Notes: generated from the sequence alone by a model not told the origin. Shown: positions 25,600 through 34,878, numbered from the stretch's first letter. The stretch is 64,000 nt of DNA from Nitrospira sp. (GCA_016788885.1 JAEURX010000027.1:45737-109736), one strand, 5' to 3'. Numbers and translations: made by a program.

Positions 25600-26349
25600 T
25601 TAGAAATGAAACCCAATCCCACCGGCCACCAGATGCGCTCGATAATTGAGCGTAAATGATGGGCCGTGGGACCCATCCGCCAATTCACTTTCCCATTGAT
25701 AGTTCGCGACAAAATATTTGTATTCGGTAAACAGGAACATCCTCTCCCCCACATTGGCGCGTAGCCCGCCGATGAACTGGTAGGCAAACGCACCATCGGC
25801 CGCATTTTCCCGTACCACCCCGACCGAACTATGCTGGAGATCCAAGTCCCGGGCGAACCCTCCTGATAAACCGACTCCGACTCCGACATAGGGCTGAATG
25901 ATTTCGCCCGGGTATCGCAACAACAGGTTCGCCATGGCATTGACAGACTGGAGACGAAAATTCGCACTTCTGGTCACCCCACCTGTCGTCGCGGTAGGCG
26001 CATTCACCTTGCCGTCAAGACCGGATAATTCTGCTTCCAACCCGACGAACTGTCCCGTGAAGGCCGGAAAGAATCCGACCTTTAATCCGCCGCCCAACCC
26101 GCCCTGCACGTCGGTATTCGTAAAGGGGTCTTCCTGCAATCGCACCGGACGATTCAGGGGACGACTCCCCTGCATATAGCCACTCACGTACCATTCCGTC
26201 TTAGCCTCATCCTGCTTGCCTTCGGAAGCAACCGCGGAAGGCTTGGCCGCGGCAGCAGTGGAATCTGCCGCCCACGCACTCGACGCAGCGGCTTGGATGC
26301 ACAGGACCGTGATAAGACGCACAGCCAGAGACCAAGATACAGGTGTCAT
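25600..26349 (-). CDS. Outer-membrane beta-barrel protein
   Basis: The 249-residue protein has a signal peptide (cut near SSAWA), a 25-residue low-complexity linker, then alternating amphipathic strands ending HLVAGGIGFHF, with the terminal Phe that directs BAM-dependent insertion. The order (WYVSGYMQGSRPLN, GGLKVGF, VGLEAELSG, NLLLRYPG, PYVGVGVGLS, FIGGLRANV, LFTEYKYF, LNYRAHLVAGGIGF) fits an 8-stranded OmpA/OmpX-like surface antigen fold. Substrate or binding role is unknown. Confidence 0.8.
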   Translation of the reverse strand: MTPVSWSLAVRLITVLCIQAAASSAWAADSTAAAAKPSAVASEGKQDEAKTEWYVSGYMQGSRPLNRPVRLQEDPFTNTDVQGGLGGGLKVGFFPAFTGQFVGLEAELSGLDGKVNAPTATTGGVTRSANFRLQSVNAMANLLLRYPGEIIQPYVGVGVGLSGGFARDLDLQHSSVGVVRENAADGAFAYQFIGGLRANVGERMFLFTEYKYFVANYQWESELADGSHGPSFTLNYRAHLVAGGIGFHF

Positions 26350-26549
26350 GAGTCACTCCTGTGAGGGGAAAAGCAGGGCAGGACTCGAACGCCTGCCGTA
26401 GATTTTTCTTACCACAAGAAGGATCGATGACAAACTGATTCGGCACTTGCTGCACCGGCATCGGAACGCGAGTCAGGGACAGCGTGTACACGGCGAGGCA
26501 ACGCGTACGAATCCACCGCGAGGGCCGTCGTTGGGCGAGGAAGCGACAC

Positions 26550-27128
26550 CTACGTATCGGCAAAAAACCGCGCAAGCATCTCGATCGACACCAACCCCAC
26601 CAGGATCTGACCATCAGCTCGCTGAAGGAGTGGCACCCCCTGATGCTCCGTCTGCTCCCACTGCTCGCCCCAAGCCATGAGGACTCGCTCCACTGGTGCG
26701 GCGCCGTCCCCCACGATCTGATCGGCCACAAAACCCTGTCGGCTCGCCTCCTGCCGCAGAACCTCGTGGTCCGAGAGATCCTCCCCCTCACACCAAAACC
26801 GTCGATACAGGGCGGACACAAACGCACGCCCTCGCACGTGATCCAGGTTCAGCGCCCGAGCGGCAACGGCGATGGCCAGGCCGGTATTGGGTTTTCCCTT
26901 CGGCAGCAGGATCGTCAATTCCGGCGCAAGCCGTCGGACCATCTCGACTTCTTGCTTCAGGTCGGCACCCAAATGTCCGGCCCAGGTCCTCATCGGCACA
27001 GGCAGATGCGGCGCATGCTGTACTCCGTGCCAGGCGATCTGCCCTACGACCTCCAGTCTCTGCAAGCGCTCATGTAACGCATAGCAGAAGGGACAATTGA
27101 AATCGCTATAGAGTCGGTACGTGTTCAT
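26550..27128 (-). CDS. DsbA-family thioredoxin-fold protein
   Basis: The 192-residue protein begins MNTYRLYSDFNCPFCYALHERLQ, with a CPFC active site on the first helix as in FrnE/2-hydroxychromene-2-carboxylate isomerase-like members of the DsbA family. No signal peptide is present, so it should act in the cytoplasm. The C-terminal GVPLLQRADGQILVGLVSIEML contains the cis-Pro loop (GVP). It may be a disulphide isomerase or a glutathione-linked enzyme. It lies 133 bp downstream of the cyclase gene on the same strand. Confidence 0.8.
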   Translation of the reverse strand: MNTYRLYSDFNCPFCYALHERLQRLEVVGQIAWHGVQHAPHLPVPMRTWAGHLGADLKQEVEMVRRLAPELTILLPKGKPNTGLAIAVAARALNLDHVRGRAFVSALYRRFWCEGEDLSDHEVLRQEASRQGFVADQIVGDGAAPVERVLMAWGEQWEQTEHQGVPLLQRADGQILVGLVSIEMLARFFADT

Positions 27129-27261
27129 CGAGCAACTACTCAGCTGTGCCGACCAGGCCGGCCTGAATCATCATAAGGCGAACCCATTCGGCAACGAAGT
27201 GTGGTGTTGTGGCTACGGTTTCGCCGGGATTGTGGACAATCATAAGCCAACCGTTCCGATG

Positions 27262-28077
27262 CTACTCGGGCACAATCCCGAGGATGCGCACCGGAGCGCC
27301 GCTGCCGCCGGCGATTTTCATGGGCAGCGCGATCAGAGTGGCGCCTGATGGCGGAAGTTCATCGAGTCGCGCAACGTTTTCCAGACCATACAGCCCGGCC
27401 CCATTGACGATGCGGTGAACCACGAAGTCCTGGGAAGGACCATAATCAATGCTCGGCGTATCAATCCCGATTCCGGCAATGTGCCGTTCGGCTGTCAGGA
27501 ACCGAGCTACCTCCTCTGAGAATCCGGGGAAATGCAGCGTCGTGGGAACATCGGGCGTCGCGCTCCCGAAATACCGCTCGCGATGCTTCCAGTGGGCGCC
27601 CCAGCCAGTCAGCATCATCACCAGGGAGCCGGGGGGGATGGTTCCATACTGACTCTCCCAGCGATGCAGATCAGACAGGGACAGTCGATAGTCAGCCTCC
27701 TTCGCCGCGGAGCCACGCACATCGATCACCACCGCAGGCCCTATGAGGCGCTCGACTGGAATGCCGTCGATTCCCACCTGTCCCTGAGCGAAATGGATCG
27801 GTGCATCCATATGCGTCCCGGCATGCTCGGACAGCGCCACCTGCCCCGTTGCATACCATGCCTCATCGACCGTTCCACCCCGTGCACTACCGTCCCGGTG
27901 AAACGGAGGATTGCTCGGCCACACCAGCGTCGTCTCGTCGAAGCTGTAGGTCAGATCAATCATATGAGATGCGGCATGGACCCTGTGCTGCCAACCACCG
28001 ACGCCCAACATGACGACCAGCAACCACGGTAAGGCGATCACCGGAAACCTTGGTCGTTCCACACACCGCTGCCTCAT
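27262..28077 (-). CDS. Exported cyclase-family metal hydrolase (kynurenine formamidase-like)
   Basis: Start 28077 is preceded by an AGGAGTG ribosome site and gives a signal peptide (PWLLVVMLGVGGWQHRVHA). The mature part matches the cyclase family (PF04199): MIDLTYSFDETTLVWP at the start and HAGTHMDAPIHF, the H-x-G-T-H-x-D-x-P-x-H metal site, then GIGIDTPSIDYG near the end. Family members hydrolyse formamides or cyclic amides; the substrate is not evident. Export to the periplasm is unusual for kynurenine formamidase itself. It is transcribed divergently from the RuBisCO-like gene, 115 bp away. Confidence 0.82.
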   Translation of the reverse strand: MRQRCVERPRFPVIALPWLLVVMLGVGGWQHRVHAASHMIDLTYSFDETTLVWPSNPPFHRDGSARGGTVDEAWYATGQVALSEHAGTHMDAPIHFAQGQVGIDGIPVERLIGPAVVIDVRGSAAKEADYRLSLSDLHRWESQYGTIPPGSLVMMLTGWGAHWKHRERYFGSATPDVPTTLHFPGFSEEVARFLTAERHIAGIGIDTPSIDYGPSQDFVVHRIVNGAGLYGLENVARLDELPPSGATLIALPMKIAGGSGAPVRILGIVPE

Positions 28078-28192
28078 CCTGCACTCCTTGTCCGTATCAC
28101 ATTCGCTCGATTCATGAGAGGGAAACACTACCCTCTCACACGCGGATACGGTACCCTTTCGCTCCCCGTTCGTGCAATGGAAGGACGACACG

Positions 28193-29323
28193 ATGACTGA
28201 TGAGCATCTCCGGTTTTCAGGGCAACGTTTTTCTGCGGAGTACCAGATTCACGGCTCAGCCGAAGAGGCCCGCCGACGGGCCCATTTGCTTTGTATCGAC
28301 CAGACCGTCGAGGCCGCAGATCATCTCATTCCTCCCGGGCCGATCAGAGATGAACTCGTGGGTCGCGTGGAGCATCTCGACGCTCTAGCCGATGGGCGGT
28401 ATTCCGCACGGCTCTCGTTTCCCGTCGAACTGCTCGACGGCACGATGAGTACGCTCCTGCACATGAGTTTCGGCATGGCCAGCTTGCAGGGTGGAGTGCG
28501 CCTGGTTGACTTGCGCCTTCCCGATGCGACCCTCACCAGAATAGCCGGTCCCCAGACAGGCGTCGCTGGACTTCGTGCGATACTTGATGTTCCACGACGC
28601 CCTCTGACCTGTGCGGTCCTGAAACCGCTTGGTCTCACCCCTTCGGACCTGACTGTGCTGGCGTACGAATACGCCCTCGGCGGGGTTGACCTCATCAAAG
28701 ACGATCAAAGCCTTGGCGATCATCCATTTTGTCCGTTCGAAGAGCGCGTCGCACGCTGTGCGGAAGCCGTCGCGACGGCATCGATGGCAACAGGTCGACG
28801 CTGCCTTTATGCACCGCACGTGTTCGGGCCTTGGCCGAAACTCCTCGAACGAGCCCTCGTGGCCAAGAATGCCGGAGCTGGGGCACTCCTGATCTGTCCT
28901 GGACTGACCGGCTTCGATGCCGTGACCGCGCTTTCCCGCCTCTCCTTACCTCTGATCACGCACCCGGAGTTTCTCGGGACCCACTACGTGAACCAGGACA
29001 GCGGCATCGCCCCACCAGTCCTCTTCGGCCTGCTTCCCCGTCTCGCCGGTGCCGACATCTCCATCTACCCCACCTGTGGCTTGAACTATCCCATCTCCCA
29101 GGCCGATTGTCGCGGCATCGCCGACGCCTGTCGTACGCAGTTGGGATCGCTCTTCCCTATGCTTCCAACCGCCGCGGGACGGATGAACGCATCACGGATT
29201 GATGAGATGATGACGCTGTATGGAGCCGACGTCGTATTCATTCTCGGCAGCGACCTCCGCCGTGATCCCACAAATATTCGCGCCGCATATCGAGACTTTC
29301 TTCGCCTGCTTCACGCTGATTGA
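28193..29323 (+). CDS. RuBisCO-like protein (form IV), non-carboxylating
   Basis: The 376-residue protein has the RuBisCO large-subunit barrel pattern. FSAEYQI opens the N-terminal domain. LKPLGL (Lys144) stands for the conserved T-I-K-P-K-L-G-L, with one residue lost and the second Lys missing. GGVDLIKDDQSLGDHPF stands for G-G-L-D-F-T-K-D-D-E: the carbamate Lys169 and Asp171 remain, but the metal ligand Glu is Gln172. GADVVFILGSDLRRDP is in place of the C-terminal phosphate loop. Real carboxylase needs these residues, so this is a form IV protein, perhaps an enolase or isomerase on a sulphur or sugar substrate. ATG 28193 follows GGAAGGA. Confidence 0.85.
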   Translation: MTDEHLRFSGQRFSAEYQIHGSAEEARRRAHLLCIDQTVEAADHLIPPGPIRDELVGRVEHLDALADGRYSARLSFPVELLDGTMSTLLHMSFGMASLQGGVRLVDLRLPDATLTRIAGPQTGVAGLRAILDVPRRPLTCAVLKPLGLTPSDLTVLAYEYALGGVDLIKDDQSLGDHPFCPFEERVARCAEAVATASMATGRRCLYAPHVFGPWPKLLERALVAKNAGAGALLICPGLTGFDAVTALSRLSLPLITHPEFLGTHYVNQDSGIAPPVLFGLLPRLAGADISIYPTCGLNYPISQADCRGIADACRTQLGSLFPMLPTAAGRMNASRIDEMMTLYGADVVFILGSDLRRDPTNIRAAYRDFLRLLHAD

Positions 29324-29574
29324 CGTGCGGTCATCACATCTATCATCACTTCACATATAGATCATAACTCCTTGTTTAGTAAATTTTATTTCGATCTCAT
29401 CACCCAACCGGTCCCGCTACCGGCATCCTCGTCGAATTATCACCCATGAGACCCTCTGCTCCTTCGAAACAGGTACCCATTGGCCACCACTGCTCTTCAT
29501 TTCTGTCAAGTTTCATTCGGGCAGCACCGATACAGGCCATAGCCTAAAGTCCTTCCGTAGGTCAAAACCGTTAC

Positions 29575-30933
29575 GTGAGTCTCGAGACGCTCATGCCGAT
29601 CGCAAACACGTCCAGCGACCCCAATAAGCTCGACAAGACGGACAGCATGAAGCTGAGTCCCGAGTACCTTCGCATCGGCATGTACGTCGACTTGAACTGC
29701 TCCTGGTTTCGACATCCCTTTCCGCGACGTTCCTTCAAACTGACCTCGCAAAGTCAGATCACGACGATCAAGGGTCTCGGGTTGGGGACCGTCCTGGTCT
29801 ATCCGAAAGAATCAGACCCCGAGACGGATGGGGAAGCCGCACCGATCGAGTCCGCCGCAGAGCCAGCATCGGCGCCTGAATCTGCCGCTGAGCCGAGCCA
29901 TGAAGAGGCGACAGCCGAACCGGCCCCGCTGGTCGAGCAGGAGATGCCGACGCAAGGAGATTATCATCAGGCTGCGCAGATGGCCTCCGAAGCCTATCGT
30001 GAGATGCTCGGAAACAGTTCGAAGATCATGAAGGAACTCTCGAGTGGGTCAGAGGAAGGCCTGCGGTCGGCGGAATCTATGATCGGCGGACTCAGTACGC
30101 TCCTCACCAACACGGAAGCGGCCGGGACCGTGGCAAGTGCCTTTGACCCCGAAGACGTCGAGAATGCGTCGGTGATCCGTGCGATGAATGTCGCCACACT
30201 CTCCATGCTCGTCGCTCAGCAGTTTGAGATCGACCAGGAAGCACTGCAGATGATCGGGATGGCAGGCCTTCTCCTGGATATCGGCGAACACCGCATCCCG
30301 CGACATATTCTTCAAACCCGCGCCCGCCGCTCAGAGGTCGAGAATGTGAAGTACCAGCTCCACCCCTACCTTGGCGTGGAGATGCTGAGAAAATTTCCTC
30401 ACATTCCCGAAGAAGTCCTGGATGTCATTCGCAGTCACCATGAACGGCTGGATGGTTCGGGGTATCCCGAGAAGCTGAAGGGGGATCAGATTTCACTCCC
30501 CACCCGAATCGTGAGCGCGGTCGACCATTACGACTCACTGGTCAATAGTCTGCATGCGGAAGACGCCCTCACCCCGGCGGAAGCCCTGGCCACCATGTAC
30601 AAGTATCAGAGTCAGATGTTTGCTGCGGATGTTCTCGTGGCGATGATTCAGACCCTGGGTGTCTATCCGCCGGGAACGGTCCTGGCCCTCTCAGATGGTC
30701 GGTTTGCTCAAGTACTCAACATCAACTTCAAGTATCGGTTAAAGCCATTGGTCTTGCTTTACGATGAGCAGACTCCGGCAGAACAACCTGTCACGGCGGA
30801 CCTCCAATCACAAGACCAACTCACCATCCTCCGTGGCATGTCTCGCGACGAATTGCCGCGGAAAGTCGTCGAGTACTTCCGGTTGAAACGGTATACCGGC
30901 TACTTCATCCAATCTTCTATCCGCGCTGCCTGA
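29575..30933 (+). CDS. DUF3391/HD-GYP protein with eroded metal site
   Basis: The 452-residue protein starts with a DUF3391-like module (LSPEYLRIGMYVDLNCSWFRHPFPRRSF). An Ala/Glu/Pro-rich linker follows, then an HD-GYP domain from about residue 190. The GYP motif is intact (HHERLDGSGYP), but the HD motif reads GLLLDIGEHRIP, so His is Leu and the usual Lys is Glu, and the first metal His of the domain is also absent (IRAMNVATL). Loss of c-di-GMP phosphodiesterase activity is likely; a binding or sensing role is possible. GTG 29575 is the longest start, and ATG 29593 or 29647 are alternatives. It is followed by the radical SAM gene after 63 bp. Confidence 0.8.
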   Translation: MSLETLMPIANTSSDPNKLDKTDSMKLSPEYLRIGMYVDLNCSWFRHPFPRRSFKLTSQSQITTIKGLGLGTVLVYPKESDPETDGEAAPIESAAEPASAPESAAEPSHEEATAEPAPLVEQEMPTQGDYHQAAQMASEAYREMLGNSSKIMKELSSGSEEGLRSAESMIGGLSTLLTNTEAAGTVASAFDPEDVENASVIRAMNVATLSMLVAQQFEIDQEALQMIGMAGLLLDIGEHRIPRHILQTRARRSEVENVKYQLHPYLGVEMLRKFPHIPEEVLDVIRSHHERLDGSGYPEKLKGDQISLPTRIVSAVDHYDSLVNSLHAEDALTPAEALATMYKYQSQMFAADVLVAMIQTLGVYPPGTVLALSDGRFAQVLNINFKYRLKPLVLLYDEQTPAEQPVTADLQSQDQLTILRGMSRDELPRKVVEYFRLKRYTGYFIQSSIRAA

Positions 30934-30996
30934 AAACGATCCAGCCAAACGAGATGCGACTGGCAGCCACAGGATGCAGTGTGGTATGTCCCAGCC

Positions 30997-33189
30997 ATGG
31001 CCAAGCCTCGTATTCTCTTCGTCACGCCCCCGCTCACCCAACTCAATACGCCGTATCCGGCCACGGCCTATCTGACTGGCTTCTTGCGATCACGCGGCTA
31101 TGAGACGGAACAGGCGGATCTGGGCCTCGACATGATCCTGCGCCTCTTTTCACGGCCAGGCCTCGAACAGGCGTTTCATCGAATCAAGCAGACGGATACA
31201 GCCTGGCCCGGAGAGGTCTACCAAATCCTGGCCCTCGAAGAGGCTTACCTGGCAACCATCGAGCCAGTCGTGGCCTTTCTTCAGGGAAAGGATCCTATGC
31301 TGGCCCCGCACCTCGCCAGGCCGGGATTTCTTCCTGAAGGGCCGCGATTTTCGGCCGATCGCCGGCCAGGCGAAGGCATGCACGTCTGCTCCCCGGCCGA
31401 TGCCGCCCGCCATCGGGCAACCCTCTATATCGAAGATCTCACTGATCTGCTGCACGAAACCGTCGCGCCCCACCTGTTCCTGAATCGTTACGCCGAGCAG
31501 ATCATGGAGGCGACGTCCTCGTTCGACCGGATTGAAGAAGCCTTATCACAGCCCTTGAGTTTGACCGACAACCTGCTCCTCGAGGCGCTCGAGGCACAGC
31601 TGGCTCGCACGACTCCAGATATCGTCGGCCTCACGGTACCCTTCCCTGGAAACCTCTTCGGGGCCCTGCGCATTGCGCAAGCGATCAAGACCCGGCAGCC
31701 AGGCACCACGGTCGTGATGGGCGGCGGTTACGTGAACACGGAACTGCGACGATTGCAGGACGCTCGGCTATTTCGCTACGTGGATTATGTGACGCTGGAC
31801 GACGGAGAGCGTCCGCTGCTGTGCCTTCTCGATTTCCTGGCGGGGAACCGTCCGCCTACCAAACTTTGCCGCACCTTCACCCTGGTCGAAGGGCGGGTTT
31901 CGTTTGAGAACGGAAGCACCGAGCCTGATCTACCGATGCACGAACTCGGCACCCCGACCTATGCCGGACTGCCCTTGCACAATTACCTCTCCATACTCGA
32001 CAGTCTGAACCCCATGCACCGCCTCTGGTCCGAGGGGCATTGGAATAAACTGACCGTGGCCCACGGGTGCTACTGGAAGCAGTGCACGTTCTGCGATGTT
32101 GGACTGAACTATATCGCGCGGTATGAGACAACCCCGACCGACGTGTTGCTCCGACAGATCGGCACCCTGATTCACGAAACCGGGCAACGAGGCTTTCACT
32201 TCGTCGACGAGGCCGCGCCCCCGGCAGCGCTGAAAGCGCTCGCGCTGCGCTTGCTCGAAACGGGCCAAACGATCTCCTGGTGGGGCAATATCCGCTTCGA
32301 AGACGCGTTCTCGGCCGATCTGGCACGGCTCCTTGCTGCATCCGGCTGCATCGCATTGACCGCCGGCCTCGAGGCGGCCTCGGACCATCTTCTCGAGCAG
32401 ATGAAAAAAGGAATCACCGTCGACCAGACTGCACGGGTCGCGGCTGCGTTTCGCCAGGCCGGGATCCTGGTCCACGCGTACCTAATGTATGGATGCCCAG
32501 GGGAGACGATTCACGACACCGTGGATTCTTTGGAACGCGTGCGACAGTTGTTCGCCGGCAACCTGTTGCAATCCGCCTTTTGGCACAAGTTTACGGCCAC
32601 CGCCCACAGCCCCATCGGGCTCAATCCGGCTGCCGAAGGTCTCACAATTCTCGGTCCGGCATTTGCCGGGTTTGCGGAAAATGATCTGCGCCACGCCGAC
32701 TCCCGCGCCACCTGCCCGCCCTGGCTTGGGGACGGACTACGCACCGCCGTCCTCAACTATATCGAGGGGGCGGGGCTCGACCTGCCGGTACAGCGCTGGT
32801 TTACGCATCGCGTGAAGCCGTCGCGCGTGGCTCGCACCTGGCTCAAGCAGGCTCTGGCTGAGATCTCTCCGATTCCGCTTACTGCCGAACGTCGCTGTGT
32901 CTGGACCGGAAGCACTCCCGTCGTCGTGTCACAGACAAAGAGGCTGACCCGCATCATCCTCCCCACCCGCACGGAAGACTTCTCGCTCAACCTTTCCCGC
33001 CCCCAAGTCGAGTGGCTCCTCACGCTTCTTCGAGACTCCATGCCTTCTTCACATCCGGCAGGCTACACCTACCCGCGCTTCGCCGACATGATGGCGACGT
33101 TTCCCGGTTCCGGCACTCAAGGGTTCAAGCGATTCGCCGCTTCCGCCGCCTGGCAGACCATCAGGCAGGCAGGATTGCTGCTCGTGTGA
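30997..33189 (+). CDS. B12-binding-domain radical SAM enzyme
   Basis: The 731-residue protein opens with a Rossmann-like B12-binding domain (PRILFVTPPLTQLNTPYP; later PDIVGLTVPFPGNLFGAL and VVMGGGYVN). The radical SAM core follows, with cluster cysteines Cys358, Cys363 and Cys366 in HGCYWKQCTFCDV, spaced C-x4-C-x2-C instead of C-x3-C-x2-C. FHFVDEAAPPAAL and YLMYGCPGET are core barrel strands. The C-terminal 200 residues are unassigned. Enzymes of this class methylate or rearrange unactivated carbons; the substrate is unknown. Confidence 0.82.
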   Translation: MAKPRILFVTPPLTQLNTPYPATAYLTGFLRSRGYETEQADLGLDMILRLFSRPGLEQAFHRIKQTDTAWPGEVYQILALEEAYLATIEPVVAFLQGKDPMLAPHLARPGFLPEGPRFSADRRPGEGMHVCSPADAARHRATLYIEDLTDLLHETVAPHLFLNRYAEQIMEATSSFDRIEEALSQPLSLTDNLLLEALEAQLARTTPDIVGLTVPFPGNLFGALRIAQAIKTRQPGTTVVMGGGYVNTELRRLQDARLFRYVDYVTLDDGERPLLCLLDFLAGNRPPTKLCRTFTLVEGRVSFENGSTEPDLPMHELGTPTYAGLPLHNYLSILDSLNPMHRLWSEGHWNKLTVAHGCYWKQCTFCDVGLNYIARYETTPTDVLLRQIGTLIHETGQRGFHFVDEAAPPAALKALALRLLETGQTISWWGNIRFEDAFSADLARLLAASGCIALTAGLEAASDHLLEQMKKGITVDQTARVAAAFRQAGILVHAYLMYGCPGETIHDTVDSLERVRQLFAGNLLQSAFWHKFTATAHSPIGLNPAAEGLTILGPAFAGFAENDLRHADSRATCPPWLGDGLRTAVLNYIEGAGLDLPVQRWFTHRVKPSRVARTWLKQALAEISPIPLTAERRCVWTGSTPVVVSQTKRLTRIILPTRTEDFSLNLSRPQVEWLLTLLRDSMPSSHPAGYTYPRFADMMATFPGSGTQGFKRFAASAAWQTIRQAGLLLV

Positions 33190-33589
33190 CACGCAAGCCG
33201 TCCTGGCCCCGATTGCCCTCCTCCTGCTTGGAAGCGGACTGGCGGTACTGGTCTGGGCACGACGACAGTCTCTCCTGCCTCAATACGCTCGACACACGCA
33301 GTCAGAGCGTCGGTCGAGGGGAGCTGCTGACACACCGGCTCCCCGTGTTCCTTCCCCCTACAGTCCCTCGACCAAGCATCTCGAGAAACCTTCCGCCCAG
33401 GACAAAGGCCCCGCTTCATGCAAGCATCGTACGGTCCGGGTCGGCAGCGTTCCCGCTGGTGTCACATCCGTGCAACGACCGGCACATGAACTCGTGAAGA
33501 GAACTGGACGGGGAATGGCCGTGAATGAATCGACAGGCACGAACCGGTGAGGCTGAGCATCGAGGAGATTCGCTTCTCACTGCATGAAC
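33190..33589 (+). other. Gap with an open, protein-like frame lacking a start codon
   Basis: Between the radical SAM gene and the hairpin at 33590 one plus-strand frame stays open from inside the upstream gene to the stop at 33548-33550. Its translation (from 33191) begins TQAVLAPIALLLLGSGLAVL, a convincing transmembrane helix, then a basic, proline-rich tail. No ATG, GTG or TTG precedes the helix in frame. It may use CTG, be read by frameshift from the upstream gene, or be a relic. Confidence 0.35.
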
Positions 33590-33619
33590 GGAGGAGCCGG
33601 CTGATCAGCCGGCTCCTCC
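33590..33619. terminator. Perfect 30-bp palindrome
   Basis: A 13-bp perfect stem (GGAGGAGCCGGCT and its complement) around GATC lies 27 bp beyond the stop of the minus-strand peroxiredoxin gene. It is a strong hairpin in RNA from either strand and the probable transcript end for the peroxiredoxin. There is no T-run. Confidence 0.6.
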
Positions 33620-33646
33620 TACTGGTTCGCGGGACAAGAGTCTCGT

Positions 33647-34282
33647 CTACTTGTTAGGTTGCGGGGTCAAACGCAGATAGGGCTTGATGACCTTGAACCC
33701 TTTGGGAAAGAGGGTCTTGGCTTCGGCATCGTTCACCGCAGGGGTGATGATGCAATCTTGCCCGTCTTTCCAATTCACCGGCGTCGCCACCTTGTACTTT
33801 GCAGTCAGTTGCAGCGAATCCACCACCCGCAGCAATTCATCGAAGTTTCTTCCGCAGGACGCCGGATAGGTCAACATCAGCTTGATCTTCTTGTCCGGCC
33901 CGATCACAAACACCGAGCGCACCGTCATGCTATCCAGCGAATTCGGGTGGATCATGTCATAGAGATCGGCCACCTTCTTTTCCGGGTCGGCAATGATAGG
34001 GTACGCCACGGTGCAGTTCTGGGTGTCATTGATATCTTTCATCCAGCCGCGATGTGAATCCAGCGGATCCACGCTGATAGCAAGAATCTTGACTCCGCGC
34101 TTATCGAACTCTCCCTTAATTCTGGCCATATACCCCAACTCGGTCGTGCAGACTGGGGTGTAATCCTTGGGATGCGAAAACAGAATCCCCCACCCGCCCC
34201 CAAGCCATTCGTGGAAGTTGATCGTCCCTTCCGTCGTTTCAGCTGTAAAGTTCGGGGCGTCATCGCCCAATCGTAGTCCCAT
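33647..34282 (-). CDS. 1-Cys peroxiredoxin (Prx6 type)
   Basis: The 211-residue protein has the Prx6-class layout: MGLRLGDDAPNFTAETTEG, HPKDYTPVCTTELG with peroxidatic Cys45, the VKILAISVD strand, TVRSVFVIGPDKKIK, and the long C-terminal extension (VATPVNWKDGQDCIITP) that marks the 1-Cys group. A Cys in YPASCGRNFDE is an extra thiol. It reduces hydrogen and alkyl peroxides in the cytoplasm. Start 34282 has a GGAGGGA ribosome site; an upstream extension looks non-coding. Confidence 0.93.
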   Translation of the reverse strand: MGLRLGDDAPNFTAETTEGTINFHEWLGGGWGILFSHPKDYTPVCTTELGYMARIKGEFDKRGVKILAISVDPLDSHRGWMKDINDTQNCTVAYPIIADPEKKVADLYDMIHPNSLDSMTVRSVFVIGPDKKIKLMLTYPASCGRNFDELLRVVDSLQLTAKYKVATPVNWKDGQDCIITPAVNDAEAKTLFPKGFKVIKPYLRLTPQPNK

Positions 34283-34495
34283 GATTCCCTCCTTCAAGAA
34301 CGGTTCGAACCCGTTGATCTCTATGGCACATGACAGCGTAAAGAAGAATAAGGTTACCGTTTCTGACAAGGGTGGCGCAAGCGGCACCTGCTCCCCGATG
34401 ACGGCCGACGCTCGAGGAACATCAACACGGCCATGCGCCCACTCAAGTTTTCTCTTCGCCTTCCGATAAGAAGCCCAGGAGTCAAAGGAGATCGC

Positions 34496-34864
34496 ATGGA
34501 AAACTCACGACCGCCCGCGAGCGGGCTCCGCATGTCGAATGATGCCATGTATCGTTTGCTCCGAGAGGGATGCATCAAAGAATTTAACGTGAAACGGGCC
34601 ACCGGGGAAAAGGTGGATCTGACTCGCTGCGATTTGCGCGGGCTGGACTTACGGGGCCTGGAAGTCGACGGACTGGATTTCACCGACTGCTACTTTCGCC
34701 AAGCCGACCTCCGCGGGATCGATTTTCGCAAAGCCATTCTGCAAGGCGCCAGCCTCAATGCGGCCAAGATTTCCGGCGCCTATTTCCCCGAGGAGTTGAG
34801 CGCCAGCGAGATCGAATTGTCTCTGCTCCACGGCACCCGGATGCGCTACCAGCCGAAGCCCTAG
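34496..34864 (+). CDS. Pentapeptide-repeat protein
   Basis: Start 34496 follows AAAGGAG. Residues about 35-105 of 122 carry A(D/N)LxX-type pentapeptides (VDLTRCDLRGLDLRGLEVDG and ADLRGIDFRKAILQGASLNA), predicting a short right-handed quadrilateral beta-helix of about three coils. The N-terminal 35 residues (MSNDAMYRLLREGCIKEFN) are helical. Target is unknown; DNA mimicry is known for some longer family members but is not supported here. Confidence 0.78.
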   Translation: MENSRPPASGLRMSNDAMYRLLREGCIKEFNVKRATGEKVDLTRCDLRGLDLRGLEVDGLDFTDCYFRQADLRGIDFRKAILQGASLNAAKISGAYFPEELSASEIELSLLHGTRMRYQPKP

Positions 34865-34878
34865 CCTAGACGGTGAGT

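Noticed and set aside
26375..26397. Sequence resembling a tRNA T-arm (GTTCGAGTCC on the minus strand)
   Set aside because: The T-stem does not pair in the correct register and no anticodon or acceptor arm can be formed around it.
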